Below are positions 15,301 through 23,405 of a stretch of DNA of 64,000 bases, piece by piece (position 1 is the stretch's first letter; each line of letters begins with the position of its first letter). The DNA comes from Gardnerella vaginalis ATCC 14018 = JCM 11026. Its GTDB lineage: Bacteria; Actinomycetota; Actinomycetes; Actinomycetales; Bifidobacteriaceae. The stretch spans positions 682,001-746,000 of the forward strand of contig NZ_AP012332.1 of assembly GCF_001042655.1 (NCBI RefSeq). The letters are read 5' to 3'. The notes under the pieces are model-generated. The model saw only the letters and a program-made list of their open reading frames with translations. It ran no database searches and was not told where the DNA came from. Made by a program: the position numbers and the translations under genes.

Positions 15301-17158
15301 GTATTTCCCGCATACGCGGGGGTGATCCCCTTCACGTTCTTTTGCTTTACAAGTATCCTGCGTATTTCCCGCATACGCGGGGGTGATCCCGGCACGGTTA
15401 AGCCGTTTGATATGCCGCTCCCGTATTTCCCGCATACGCGGGGGTGATCCCTCATCATTGGCTACACTCTCTGGATGCTTTAAGTATTTCCCGCATACGC
15501 GGGGGTGATCCCCGTAAAGTTTGCATAATGCGGCAACCAGATGCGTATTTCCCGCATACGCGGGGGTGATCCTGTGTTTTTACGAGGTTTTATACCTTCA
15601 AAAAGGTATTTCCCGCATACGCGGGGGTGATCCTCGTTAATGCGTGCTAAAAAGTTTTGTAAATACGTATTTCCCGCATACGCGGGGGTGATCCTTATAA
15701 GCTGTAATTATAGGTGTAATATCTTTAGTATTTCCCGCATACGCGGGGGTGATCCTGGTTTGACGGTTCAGAAACAGATGTTTATGTAGTATTTCCCGCA
15801 TACGCGGGGGTGATCCTATCAATTTAAGAGCGAAAAGAAAAGTTTTTATGTATTTCCCGCATACGCGGGGGTGATCCCCGATGCGCAATGAGTGATTATG
15901 ATTTTAGAGCGTATTTCCCGCATACGCGGGGGTGATCCCCGATGCGCAATGAGTGATTATGATTTTAGAGCGTATTTCCCGCATACGCGGGGGTGATCCC
16001 ACTCTTGTAGATGCTGTGCTTGAGCGGCTTATGTATTTCCCGCATACGCGGGGGTGATCCGCGTCGTGCCGCGGCGTGCGATAGTGTCATCGAGTATTTC
16101 CCGCATACGCGGGGGTGATCCTTGTACTAGGTGGCGCAATCGATAGTTTTATTGGTATTTCCCGCATACGCGGGGGTGATCCTATGGCATTAAACGGCAT
16201 TGACATATCATGGTAGTATTTCCCGCATACGCGGGGGTGATCCTATTTTCCTTATTTTGAGCTAATAATAAATTTAGTATTTCCCGCATACGCGGGGGTG
16301 ATCCTAATCAAATTATTCGGATACTAAAAACCAAACCGTATTTCCCGCATACGCGGGGGTGATCCTCGTCATCACTCCATCCTTAAGCACAGGCTCAAGT
16401 ATTTCCCGCATACGCGGGGGTGATCCTGAGCTTGTAAACGCTCTTGTAGATGCTGTGCTGTATTTCCCGCATACGCGGGGGTGATCCGTATGATGCATTG
16501 ACGTGACATCTAAAGAACAAGTATTTCCCGCATACGCGGGGGTGATCCCTAACACGTTAGCAGATGTAGCCATTCGTGAACGTATTTCCCGCATACGCGG
16601 GGGTGATCCCAAACGTTCTTCATTGCTTGCATTGCAAAATTAGTATTTCCCGCATACGCGGGGGTGATCCCCCAATGGCTTCCTCATCTCTAGCACGCTG
16701 CGCGTATTTCCCGCATACGCGGGGGTGATCCCTTGTATTCTCAATCAGAGAATACTTTGAGTATGTATTTCCCGCATACGCGGGGGTGATCCCGAAGCCT
16801 GCGAAGTGTTCCTGCTGGAATGTTTGTATTTCCCGCATACGCGGGGGTGATTCCACGCCCGAATTGGGTATACTAAGTGTGTCGTTGTATTTCCCGCATA
16901 CGCGGGGGTGATCCTGTCAAGTGTACCATCTTTTAATTCTTGTGCTAGTATTTCCCGCATACGCGGGGGTGATCCCGTATCATACTTTCTGAGTTTTGTC
17001 CTTATTGTGTATTTCCCGCATACGCGGGGGTGATCCCGAGTTGAGCGGCAAAGTCGAACATGAAACACAGTATTTCCCGCATACGCGGGGGTGATCCTAA
17101 GCACCCTAAAAACGCGGCGGGTATAACCACGTCTTTTCCGCATACGCTGGATAAAACC
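15301..17158 (+). CRISPR. Type I-E CRISPR array, 30 intact repeats plus one degenerate, 30 spacers
   Basis: Repeats of 28 bases (GTATTTCCCGCATACGCG, then GGGGTGATCC) start at 15301 and recur every 61 bases without exception to 17070-17097; all spacers are 33 bases. Repeat 26 (16826) has one change near its 3' end (GATTC for GATCC). A 31st copy at 17131, exactly in register, matches only 20 of 28 positions and marks the old, leader-distal end. Spacers 10 and 11 are identical. Spacers 12 and 19 overlap on one target. The hairpin CCCGC-ATAC-GCGGG is the Cas6e substrate. Confidence 0.98.
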
Positions 17159-17161
17159 TAC

Positions 17162-17263
17162 ATGTGCGGCAAGTGTGGTTGTAGTAGTCTAGTGGTGGAT
17201 ATGATAGCGGACGCACAAGTGGAGGTTAAAACGCTACGCGGCGTATTATATCGCGCGCGTTGA
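17162..17263 (+). pseudogene. Fragment of a phage-like zinc-ribbon gene at the array's distal end
   Basis: From ATG 17162 the frame encodes about 33 residues with a CGKCGC zinc-binding pair and ends in VLYRAR at TGA 17261-17263. The same frame stays open leftwards through the degenerate repeat and spacer 30. No ribosome binding site is visible. It looks like the 3' end of a longer gene cut off at the array boundary. Function unknown. Confidence 0.35.
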
Positions 17264-17277
17264 TTGTTTTTATAATA

Positions 17278-17305
17278 GGGTAGGCAAATAAAAACTTGCC
17301 TACCC
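17278..17305. terminator. Bidirectional terminator between the array-end fragment and the minus-strand remnant genes
   Basis: GGGTAGGCAA (17278-17287) pairs perfectly with TTGCCTACCC (17296-17305) across an 8-base A-rich loop, with T-rich sequence to the right and A-rich to the left of the stem. It lies between converging reading frames. Confidence 0.7.
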
Positions 17306-17312
17306 CTTATTT

Positions 17313-17642
17313 TTACTGTTGATTGTTTGACTCTGCTTTAGCTGCTTTACTAACCGCCTCTTGCAGCGCTTGCCATGATGACGGCAGCTCTACAGGGCGA
17401 TGTGGGCGGCGCGCAGCCCAATCACGTATAATGTCATAATCCCACGCAGGCTTTGCTGTTAGCGCACCAACTGAGTGCGTTGGTAGTGGGATCAGACCGC
17501 GGAGGCTACTCGCATCTTGACCATCTAAGGCTGCACGCCTAGATCGCACCAAATACTGGCGCATAGACTCGTAGCCGACGCCAAGAAGACGCGCAATATC
17601 ATGCAGTGATACGAGTACTGTTTGACCGTTCTCATCTAGCAT
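17313..17642 (-). CDS. Excisionase/AlpA-like helix-turn-helix protein
   Basis: This 109-residue protein has an N-terminal helix-turn-helix (VSLHDIARLLGVGYESMRQY). Its C-terminal part (IPLPTHSVG ... PAWDYDIIRDWAARRP) follows the layout of the small actinobacterial AlpA/MerR-like proteins found on phages and integrative elements. It follows the small membrane protein gene in an operon, with AAGGAG before its ATG overlapping that gene's stop. A related, degraded copy lies at 17941-18255. A phage or plasmid origin is inferred. The target site and function are unknown. Confidence 0.55.
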   Translation of the reverse strand: MLDENGQTVLVSLHDIARLLGVGYESMRQYLVRSRRAALDGQDASSLRGLIPLPTHSVGALTAKPAWDYDIIRDWAARRPHRPVELPSSWQALQEAVSKAAKAESNNQQ

Positions 17643-17652
17643 AATATGCTCC

Positions 17653-17814
17653 TTATTTTTCTTTACTACTACCCGTTAAACCAGCAGACAGTCCAGCAAT
17701 ACCAGCAGCTAGAGTGAATCCAATGCCAGCAAATGGCACTTGTAGAACAACGTTTGTTGCCGCTGTAATAGCGCAGATGGCTGAAATAATGCCTAATACT
17801 CTTGTTTTACTCAT
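17653..17814 (-). CDS. Small two-helix membrane protein, possibly holin-like
   Basis: ATG at 17814 opens a 53-residue frame with two hydrophobic Ala/Gly-rich stretches (ISAICAITAA and GIGFTLAAGIAGLSAGL) and a charged GSSKEK tail. The stop lies next to the ribosome binding site of the helix-turn-helix gene, indicating one operon. The small size, two helices and charged end fit a phage holin, but a bacteriocin-like or other membrane peptide is possible. A 23-base tandem duplication covers the start region. Confidence 0.5.
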   Translation of the reverse strand: MSKTRVLGIISAICAITAATNVVLQVPFAGIGFTLAAGIAGLSAGLTGSSKEK

Positions 17815-17843
17815 AATCGTATTCTTGTTTTACTCATAATCGT
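17798..17843. repeat. 23-bp tandem duplication over a start codon
   Basis: TCTTGTTTTACTCATAATCG occurs twice in a row with a 23-base period. Each copy includes a CAT, i.e. an ATG on the minus strand. As 23 is not a multiple of three, the outer ATG reads into an early stop, so only the inner ATG at 17814 makes the 53-residue protein. Confidence 0.8.
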
Positions 17844-17861
17844 GTGGAAAGATTGAGGCTA

Positions 17862-17903
17862 GGGGTTCTAGCCAGTATCGTTGGTTGGAACCCCCGTTTT
17901 TTT
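17862..17903 (+). terminator. Strong plus-strand intrinsic terminator in the remnant region
   Basis: GGGGTTCTAGCCA (17862-17874) pairs over 13 positions, with two G-T wobbles, with the bases from 17882 to 17894. CG and seven T follow. No intact plus-strand gene lies just upstream, so it may have belonged to a lost gene or stop read-through from the array. Confidence 0.7.
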
Positions 17904-17940
17904 GCCCATAATCCCAGCATAACACCATGACTCTTCTTGC

Positions 17941-18255
17941 TCACCGTCTAGCAGTGCCTTCAGCAACGAGTAGTCGAATAAGCTCAGCCGCGTCAGCTGC
18001 ACTATTAGGCAAAACGATAGGGTTACGAGAACGGTTAGCAGCATACATGCGAATTGTTTCATAATTCCACAATGGTGCTTCTTGCACAATGCCTGCCAAC
18101 GCGTCTGGGAGTGGAAAATCCGCAATTGTGAGCGTGCCTGCTTTCTGCTTTTTCCTAGTAATCACCAAATACTGGCGAATCGTATGACTTCCAACGCGTG
18201 TTTCGTAGCGACCGTAATAAAACATGAGCACTTTAATAATTGGCGCAAAACACAA
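17941..18255 (-). pseudogene. Degraded paralogue of the helix-turn-helix protein
   Basis: The frame shares the layout of the 17313-17642 protein: HTIRQYLVITRKK, then FPLPDALAG, PLWNYETIRMYAANR and an LPNSA tail. Its N-terminus is altered; the first helix of the motif is not recognisable and no good ribosome binding site precedes any ATG. It is probably a remnant of an older copy of the same mobile-element gene. A short functional protein starting near 18225 cannot be excluded. Confidence 0.45.
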
Positions 18256-18322
18256 TATATAAATCTCGAATACTATACAAACTTCTTGAGCACACCAAGC
18301 GACACGCCAAAAGACGCAAAGC

Positions 18323-18350
18323 TTGCATTTGAGAATATTTCGGGTATAGT
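18323..18350 (+). promoter_or_regulatory. Promoter of the tRNA cluster
   Basis: TTGCAT (18323-18328), a 16-base spacer and TATAGT (18345-18350) lie about 45 bases before the first tRNA. Confidence 0.6.
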
Positions 18351-18395
18351 AGTTACTCGTGCTTCGGCGCTGGCAGTTGTCAGTGTGAGAGCATT

Positions 18396-18468
18396 GCGGA
18401 CATAGCTTAGTTGGTAAAGCGCAACCTTGCCAAGGTTGAGACCGCGGGTTCGAGTCCCGTTGTCCGCT
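18396..18468 (+). tRNA. tRNA-Gly (GCC)
   Basis: GCGGACA pairs with TGTCCGC to form the acceptor stem. The anticodon stem-loop CAACC-TTGCCAA-GGTTG carries GCC at 18429-18431, and the T arm has GGTTCGAGTCC. CCA is not encoded. It is the first of four tRNAs in a row and borders the phage-like remnant, so it is a natural candidate integration site, although I see no duplicated tRNA end. Confidence 0.95.
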
Positions 18469-18496
18469 CTAGGTCCGGTGAGTTATTCGACCTTAC

Positions 18497-18567
18497 GGTG
18501 GGTTAGCCAAGCGGTTAGGCAGCGGCCTGCAAAGCCGTATAGATGAGTTCGACTCTCGTACCCACCT
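18497..18567 (+). tRNA. tRNA-Cys (GCA)
   Basis: GGTGGGT pairs with ACCCACC. The anticodon loop CTGCAAA within CGGC/GCCG gives anticodon GCA. It is 71 nt long, as usual for tRNA-Cys. Confidence 0.95.
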
Positions 18568-18598
18568 CGATTAAGCGGGTTAGCTTAATAAACAACCT

Positions 18599-18670
18599 GG
18601 GCGGTTGGCGCAGTGGTAGCGCACTTCCCTGACACGGAAGGGGTCACAAGTTCGAACCTTGTATCGCCCA
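18599..18670 (+). tRNA. tRNA-Val (GAC)
   Basis: GGGCGGT pairs with ATCGCCC (one G-T). The anticodon stem CTTCC/GGAAG holds the loop CTGACAC, so the anticodon is GAC. Confidence 0.95.
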
Positions 18671-18710
18671 CTCGAAAGGATTGCCTTTCACGCATAATTA
18701 AAAAAATTTT

Positions 18711-18783
18711 GGGTGATTGGCGCAGCGGCTAGCGCACTTCCTTCACACGGAAGGGGTCATAGGTTCGATTCCTATATCACCCA
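18711..18783 (+). tRNA. tRNA-Val (CAC)
   Basis: GGGTGAT pairs with ATCACCC. The CTTCC/GGAAG stem holds the loop TTCACAC, so the anticodon is CAC. It is very similar to the preceding tRNA-Val, which suggests duplication followed by anticodon change. Confidence 0.94.
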
Positions 18784-19029
18784 CAATATTGTTCAGTTTC
18801 GCGGTATGATATACCGCATTTTTTGTATCTACTGGTATGTCTCGGTATTAGTCAGCATTTTGTTAATACATTTTTCGCGTATAGGTTGATTTAAGAATAA
18901 GCGTAGCGTCAAAATTAAACACTATTTTTGAGTTATGCACAAAAATAGTATTGGATAATGTAACGGTGCTGAATAGTGTAATTCCCAAAATCTCGCAGTT
19001 ATGCTGCTCGGTTATGCTGCTCAGTTCTA

Positions 19030-19962
19030 CTATTTAGCTCTACTTATTACTTGATATCCGTGTTTAATTAACACAGATTCGAGTTGAGAAAGATACGCAA
19101 TTGCTGCAGGAGAAAGATTCGTGCGCTCATTCTTAATCCACCCAACAAGCATGGTTTCTTCGCAATCCAGCGGAATAGTCACGATTTTCTCGTTATTCAA
19201 GTCGCCATTGTCGATTCCAGTGCAAATAGTAAAACCATTAAGGCCAATAATAAAGTTCAAAATGGTTGCGCGGTCTGTAACATTAATCTTTTTAGGTGGA
19301 TGTTGAGGCCATACCGCTTCCTCTGTAAAGAAGAAGCTACCATCCTCACCCTGCTCATACTGAATAAACGGATATGGTCGCAAATCCTCCAAAGTGAGTT
19401 TTTTATGACCCGCAAGTGGATTGTTTCTAGAAATAAACACATGCAATTTAGCGCGGAAAAGTGGATGGAATTCAAGATGCTTTTCTCGAAGCATCTTTCC
19501 AATAACGTCTTTGTTGTAGTCGGAAAGATAAAGCAAACCAAGGTCTGCGCGCATTGAAGTCACTTGATTAATAATATTTTTTGTACGAGTCTCCCTTAGT
19601 GAAAACTCGTACTCGTTAGAATCAATGCTGCGAATCATGTCTACAAAAGCTTCAACAGCAAACATGTAGTGCTGAGTTGCAACGCTGCAAAGCTGTTTTC
19701 TAGGCTTAGTGCTGTTGTATCGCTCTTCAAGCAAATCTGCCTGGTCTAAAACTTGTCGTGCGTATGTTAAAAACTCAGCTCCGTCAACAGTTAATGCAAT
19801 TCCTTGAGAAGACCTTGTAAAAATCTCAATGCCAAGCTCTCGTTCCAATTCTTTTACGGAAGAGCTTAACGCTGGCTGTGAAACATAAAGTTCATGCGAA
19901 GCTTCGTTCATAGATCCACACTCTACGATTTTCACAATGTACTTTAATTGCAGCAGCGTCAT
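19030..19962 (-). CDS. LysR-family transcriptional regulator
   Basis: The 310-residue protein has the LysR N-terminal winged helix (LLQLKYIVKIVECGSMNEASHELYVSQPALS, with the recognition helix around residues 28-47) and a periplasmic-binding-like effector domain from about residue 90. The length is normal. GGAAGG precedes the ATG at 19962. It stands alone, downstream of the HAD gene in the same direction, with A+T-rich spacers on both sides. Its overall shape resembles CysB/CysL-type regulators, but target and ligand cannot be told from the sequence. Confidence 0.9.
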   Translation of the reverse strand: MTLLQLKYIVKIVECGSMNEASHELYVSQPALSSSVKELERELGIEIFTRSSQGIALTVDGAEFLTYARQVLDQADLLEERYNSTKPRKQLCSVATQHYMFAVEAFVDMIRSIDSNEYEFSLRETRTKNIINQVTSMRADLGLLYLSDYNKDVIGKMLREKHLEFHPLFRAKLHVFISRNNPLAGHKKLTLEDLRPYPFIQYEQGEDGSFFFTEEAVWPQHPPKKINVTDRATILNFIIGLNGFTICTGIDNGDLNNEKIVTIPLDCEETMLVGWIKNERTNLSPAAIAYLSQLESVLIKHGYQVISRAK

Positions 19963-20061
19963 TATTAAGAGCCTTCCGATTTTGGGATTTATACTTGACT
20001 ATTTCCAACTATTACAACTATAACAACTATAAACTAACGCCTATAATCTTGCGATTAACGC

Positions 20062-20748
20062 CTATAATCTAACGCCTAGCGATGCTAAATCTTTGCGAGC
20101 TTGTTCGGTAGTAGTAAAAACAAACCCATGCATTCCAACGTTATGCGCGCCATCAATATTTACTGGCTTATCGTCGAAGAAAACAGTTGTTTGCGGTTTC
20201 AATCCAAATCTGCTCATAGCAAGTTCAAAAATCTCGGGCTGTGGCTTATGCAATTTTTCAACGCCAGAAATAATCGTACCTTGTAAAAGCGTGTTCAATT
20301 CTGGGAATTTACGCAATGCGAGTGGGAAAGTTTCTTTAGACCAGTTAGTCAATCCCCAAACTCCGTAGCCAGCTTTGCGTAAATCGTGCAATAAATCAAC
20401 CATTCCAGGCATCATTTGCGTAAGAACTTGGTCATAGTGTGCGCAATACCATTGAAAAGCGTTACTAAGCTCCTTGCCAAAGCGCCTTTCATATTCTGGC
20501 AAAAGGTCTTTTAGTAGTTCGCCGCCGTCCATGCGGTCTTCAAACTCATAGAATCCAGCCAAATCGTCTTTTCCAAAAGTACCATTAGGGCAAATCGTGT
20601 CTACTAAATCCGGGAACTGTTTTTGTAAACAATTCCTGCAATTCCACTCGAGTAAGACCTTACAATAATCAAACATTACGTCGTGAATTTCAACAGATTC
20701 TACATTTTCATTTGTGTTGATATTTGTGTTGATATTTGTGTTTTTCAT
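20062..20748 (-). CDS. HAD-superfamily hydrolase (YihX-like phosphatase)
   Basis: A 228-residue haloacid dehalogenase-type protein. Motif I is VMFDYCKVLLEWN with the nucleophile Asp, motif II is WGLTNWS, and the acidic motif IV is VFFDDKPVNIDGA. The spacing fits the YihX-like sugar-phosphate phosphatases, in which the usual second Asp of motif I is replaced by Gly; here it is Cys. The start at ATG 20748 is favoured by AGAAG upstream; a GTG at 20763 would add 5 residues. The N-terminus carries a short NINTN repeat. It immediately follows nnrD. The substrate is not known. Confidence 0.8.
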   Translation of the reverse strand: MKNTNINTNINTNENVESVEIHDVMFDYCKVLLEWNCRNCLQKQFPDLVDTICPNGTFGKDDLAGFYEFEDRMDGGELLKDLLPEYERRFGKELSNAFQWYCAHYDQVLTQMMPGMVDLLHDLRKAGYGVWGLTNWSKETFPLALRKFPELNTLLQGTIISGVEKLHKPQPEIFELAMSRFGLKPQTTVFFDDKPVNIDGAHNVGMHGFVFTTTEQARKDLASLGVRL

Positions 20749-20762
20749 TTTTTCTTCTTTCA

Positions 20763-21806
20763 CTAATTAAGATTCATTAAAAGACCAATAATGTAAGGCA
20801 GCGCATTAATAATATCGCTTGCTACAATTGGGTGATCTGAAGTTGAAGCATCATTTGATTCCACTATGTCTTGCGCCAATTGAGTGTAATTGTTTTCGCT
20901 GTTGATTTTAGATGCTAATGATGCTGAAATTCCGTGGATTACAGCTGCGCTCGCTGCAATAAAAGCATAGTTTTCGTTTTCTGCGTAATTCGCGTAGTTT
21001 TCTGCATAATTTTCTGCACAATTTTTATTATTTTCTTTTCTTTCGCGTTGCGCTAATAATGCTCCTAGAATTCCTGCCAGTACATCTCCTGAACCTGCGG
21101 TTGCGAGCCAAGATGGAGCGCATTTTGCAATATAAATGGGAGAGTGTAGTTCTGATGGTGATGCAACTGCTGTTGTTGCGCCTTTAACTAGCACAGTTGC
21201 TCCAGTAAGATCGGCTGCTTTTTGAGCGTAGTGTGTTGGATTGCTAGATATTTGCTGTGCGCTTATATTCAAGTCGTATCTAGTAAAAAGTGAGCTTAAT
21301 TCTCCTGTGTGTGGAGTGAGAACCACTTTTGTGCAAACATGTTTTGGCAGTAAATCTAACGCTCCAGCATCTACGCATAGTGGTGGAAGATTATCTTTTT
21401 GACTTATTGATTGTTCTTTCGAATTATTATTTTCTTTCGCATATTGCGCAAGAATGCTCGCAATGTATTTTCTTTGATTTGCGCTAGCTTCAGTATTGCA
21501 ATGATCCGCATCTGGTATTCCAGATCCAACTGTTATAGCGTCGATTTTTCCAGTCAATTGTTCCGAGGCTACTACTTCTGGAGATGTTTGTAATACTAAG
21601 TTTTGTGCGCGAAGAGGACCGGCATAACGAACCATTCCAATATTTGCGTGTGACGCAGCACTCGCGCTTAATATTGCAGCTCCAGGATACTCATTAGAAC
21701 CCGTTACTAATCCCAGAACCCCACGCGAGTATTTATTGTAAAAAGGCTTAGGCTTTTTTAGACATTTGCTTACATCTTTTGCTTCTATGTTTAGAAGTTC
21801 ACTCAT
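20763..21806 (-). CDS. nnrD: ADP-dependent NAD(P)H-hydrate dehydratase
   Basis: NnrD repairs NAD(P)HX, the damaged hydrated form of NAD(P)H, using ADP. The ribokinase-like fold shows GLVTGSNEYPGAAILSA near residue 33, VDAGALDLL, VLTPHTGEL, VLVKGATT and WLATAGSGDVLAGILGALLAQ. Only the dehydratase domain is present; the epimerase domain often fused to it is absent. An Asn/Glu/Tyr-rich insertion of imperfect short repeats (NYAENYA type) near residue 265 is encoded by repeated codons and may be a slippage product. The HAD gene follows directly. Confidence 0.9.
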   Translation of the reverse strand: MSELLNIEAKDVSKCLKKPKPFYNKYSRGVLGLVTGSNEYPGAAILSASAASHANIGMVRYAGPLRAQNLVLQTSPEVVASEQLTGKIDAITVGSGIPDADHCNTEASANQRKYIASILAQYAKENNNSKEQSISQKDNLPPLCVDAGALDLLPKHVCTKVVLTPHTGELSSLFTRYDLNISAQQISSNPTHYAQKAADLTGATVLVKGATTAVASPSELHSPIYIAKCAPSWLATAGSGDVLAGILGALLAQRERKENNKNCAENYAENYANYAENENYAFIAASAAVIHGISASLASKINSENNYTQLAQDIVESNDASTSDHPIVASDIINALPYIIGLLMNLN

Positions 21807-21829
21807 GCTTACGATTGTAGTGAATATCT

Positions 21830-21874
21830 GGGATTGTTATTTGTGGGATTGTTATTTGTGGTTTTGTTATTTGT
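21830..21874. repeat. 15-bp tandem repeat, three units
   Basis: GGGATTGTTATTTGT occurs twice exactly and once with two or three changes, directly upstream of the nnrD start. The rest of the 340-base divergent gap to the metal-transport operon is A+T-rich. TTATTGCTAACGATAA (22033-22048) is a weak dyad that might be a metal-regulator site. Confidence 0.7.
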
Positions 21875-22147
21875 CACATTGCATTCGCTATATACACCAT
21901 TTATTTATATAACGCAAGAAAAATCGCAATTATATCAGACAAAAAATTTGCGACACGCCACTTTTGAAAAAATATAATAAATTTTCAAAATTTCATTGAC
22001 CATCCATCATATTTTTTCTATGCTTTTAAACGTTATTGCTAACGATAATCTTTCCTAATTAAAAATAATGGAGAAAGTGAAAACGCTTTTTAAACAGATT
22101 ACAAGACTTGCAATAATGTGAATTCATAGATTCCGGAAAGGAAAATA

Positions 22148-23332
22148 GTGAAAACTGCACGAATTTTTGCCACCGCAGCCACCGCCGCTTTGCTAACTGT
22201 TGGCTTGTGCGCATGTGGATCAACAGCTAAGACAGCAGATCAAAAGACTAACGGTAATCAAGTAAACGTAGTTGCAACCACCACTCAAATCTGCGATTAT
22301 GTAACTCAAATCGCATCCACTGCAGATGCAAAATCTGGATTAAGCCTTAATAAAACCGATTCTCAAGGCAAAAAGTCTGTGATTGGCGCGCCTCAAGACA
22401 AAGCAAAGTCAACAATCAACCTTACATGCTTACTCGCGCCAAACGCGTCTGCACACGAGCATGAGATGACTCCAGCGCAATCCAAAGCGCTTTCTAAAGC
22501 AGATTTAATGCTTGTTTCTGGAGTAGATCTTGAGCACTTCTTAGATCAGGCTGTAAAAGCTACTGGATTTAAGGGCACGATGGGAGTAACTTCGGGCATT
22601 CTTACCGCAGACGAAATCAAGGATTCAAAGGCAGAAGCTGCTAAAGAAAAGAATCTTCCTTACAAGATTGACCGCGGTGTTGAAAAGGTTCATGCTGAAA
22701 AATGGCCATTCCCACCAGAAGAAGGCGAGAAAGAGCCAGAATTCCAGTATGATCCACATATTTGGACTAGCACCAAGAATACTATGATTCAAGTCAAGAA
22801 TATTGGTAACTTCCTTGGCAAAGCTCTTCCAGAAAGTAAGTCAATCTTCGATGAGCATGTTGAAAAGTTCGTTAAGTCTCTTACTGATTTGGACTCTTGG
22901 GCTACTGAAGCTTTGAACAGCGTGCCGCAGGAACATCGCGTTCTGTTTACTTCGCACGACGCATTCGGATACTTCTCACGCGACTACAATGTTAAGTTTA
23001 TTGGCGCAGCTCTTTCTGACTTCAACAGTCAGCAGGATGCAACTGCAGACCATATTAAGGAGGCTGCAGAAGCTGTTAAAAAGTCTGGTGCCGTAGCAAT
23101 CTTTGCCGAAAATTCCAACAATTCAAAGTCTATTAAGGCTGTGGCTGCTGCTGCAGGCGTAAAGGCGATTATTGGCGACGATGCGCTTTATGGCGATTCC
23201 CTTGGGCCTGTTGGCTCTGCTGGCGAGACCTATATTGGTTCCATTGTCCACAATGTTCAGACTCTTGTTAAGGCTTGGGATGGCAAAGTTCCAGACCTTC
23301 CAGAATCTGTAAAAACTGCTTTGAAAAAGTAG
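22148..23332 (+). CDS. Zinc/manganese ABC transporter substrate-binding lipoprotein (ZnuA/MntA type)
   Basis: This is the extracellular metal-capture protein of a cluster A-I ABC importer. It has a signal peptide ending in the lipobox LCAC (lipid-anchored Cys at residue 23). Metal-site motifs follow in order: AHEHEMTPAQ, VDLEHFLD, YDPHIW, SHDAFGYF, and the C-terminal GETYIGSIVHNV. At 394 residues it is longer than typical members (about 300), owing to insertions around residues 150-200. It starts at GTG 22148 behind GGAAAGGAAA. The ATPase and two permeases follow in one operon. The metal (Zn or Mn) cannot be fixed from the sequence. Confidence 0.88.
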   Translation: MKTARIFATAATAALLTVGLCACGSTAKTADQKTNGNQVNVVATTTQICDYVTQIASTADAKSGLSLNKTDSQGKKSVIGAPQDKAKSTINLTCLLAPNASAHEHEMTPAQSKALSKADLMLVSGVDLEHFLDQAVKATGFKGTMGVTSGILTADEIKDSKAEAAKEKNLPYKIDRGVEKVHAEKWPFPPEEGEKEPEFQYDPHIWTSTKNTMIQVKNIGNFLGKALPESKSIFDEHVEKFVKSLTDLDSWATEALNSVPQEHRVLFTSHDAFGYFSRDYNVKFIGAALSDFNSQQDATADHIKEAAEAVKKSGAVAIFAENSNNSKSIKAVAAAAGVKAIIGDDALYGDSLGPVGSAGETYIGSIVHNVQTLVKAWDGKVPDLPESVKTALKK

Positions 23333-23405
23333 TTAATAGGTGGCTATATAAGTAGCTGAAAATAATAAATCACTACAAAAGTAGTTACAAGAAGGTTAAT
23401 TTATA

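Noticed and set aside
15159..17143. Several minus-strand ORFs of 78-132 residues across the array
   Set aside because: They are repeated translations of the CRISPR repeat (ITPAYAGNT and DHPRVCGKY words) and not genes.
17868..18125. 85-residue minus-strand ORF overlapping the degraded helix-turn-helix gene
   Set aside because: It overlaps the better-supported paralogous frame and shows no family features; treated as a shadow.
18396..18468. Attachment site formed by the tRNA-Gly 3' end
   Set aside because: No second copy of the tRNA end was seen in the window, so only candidacy is noted.
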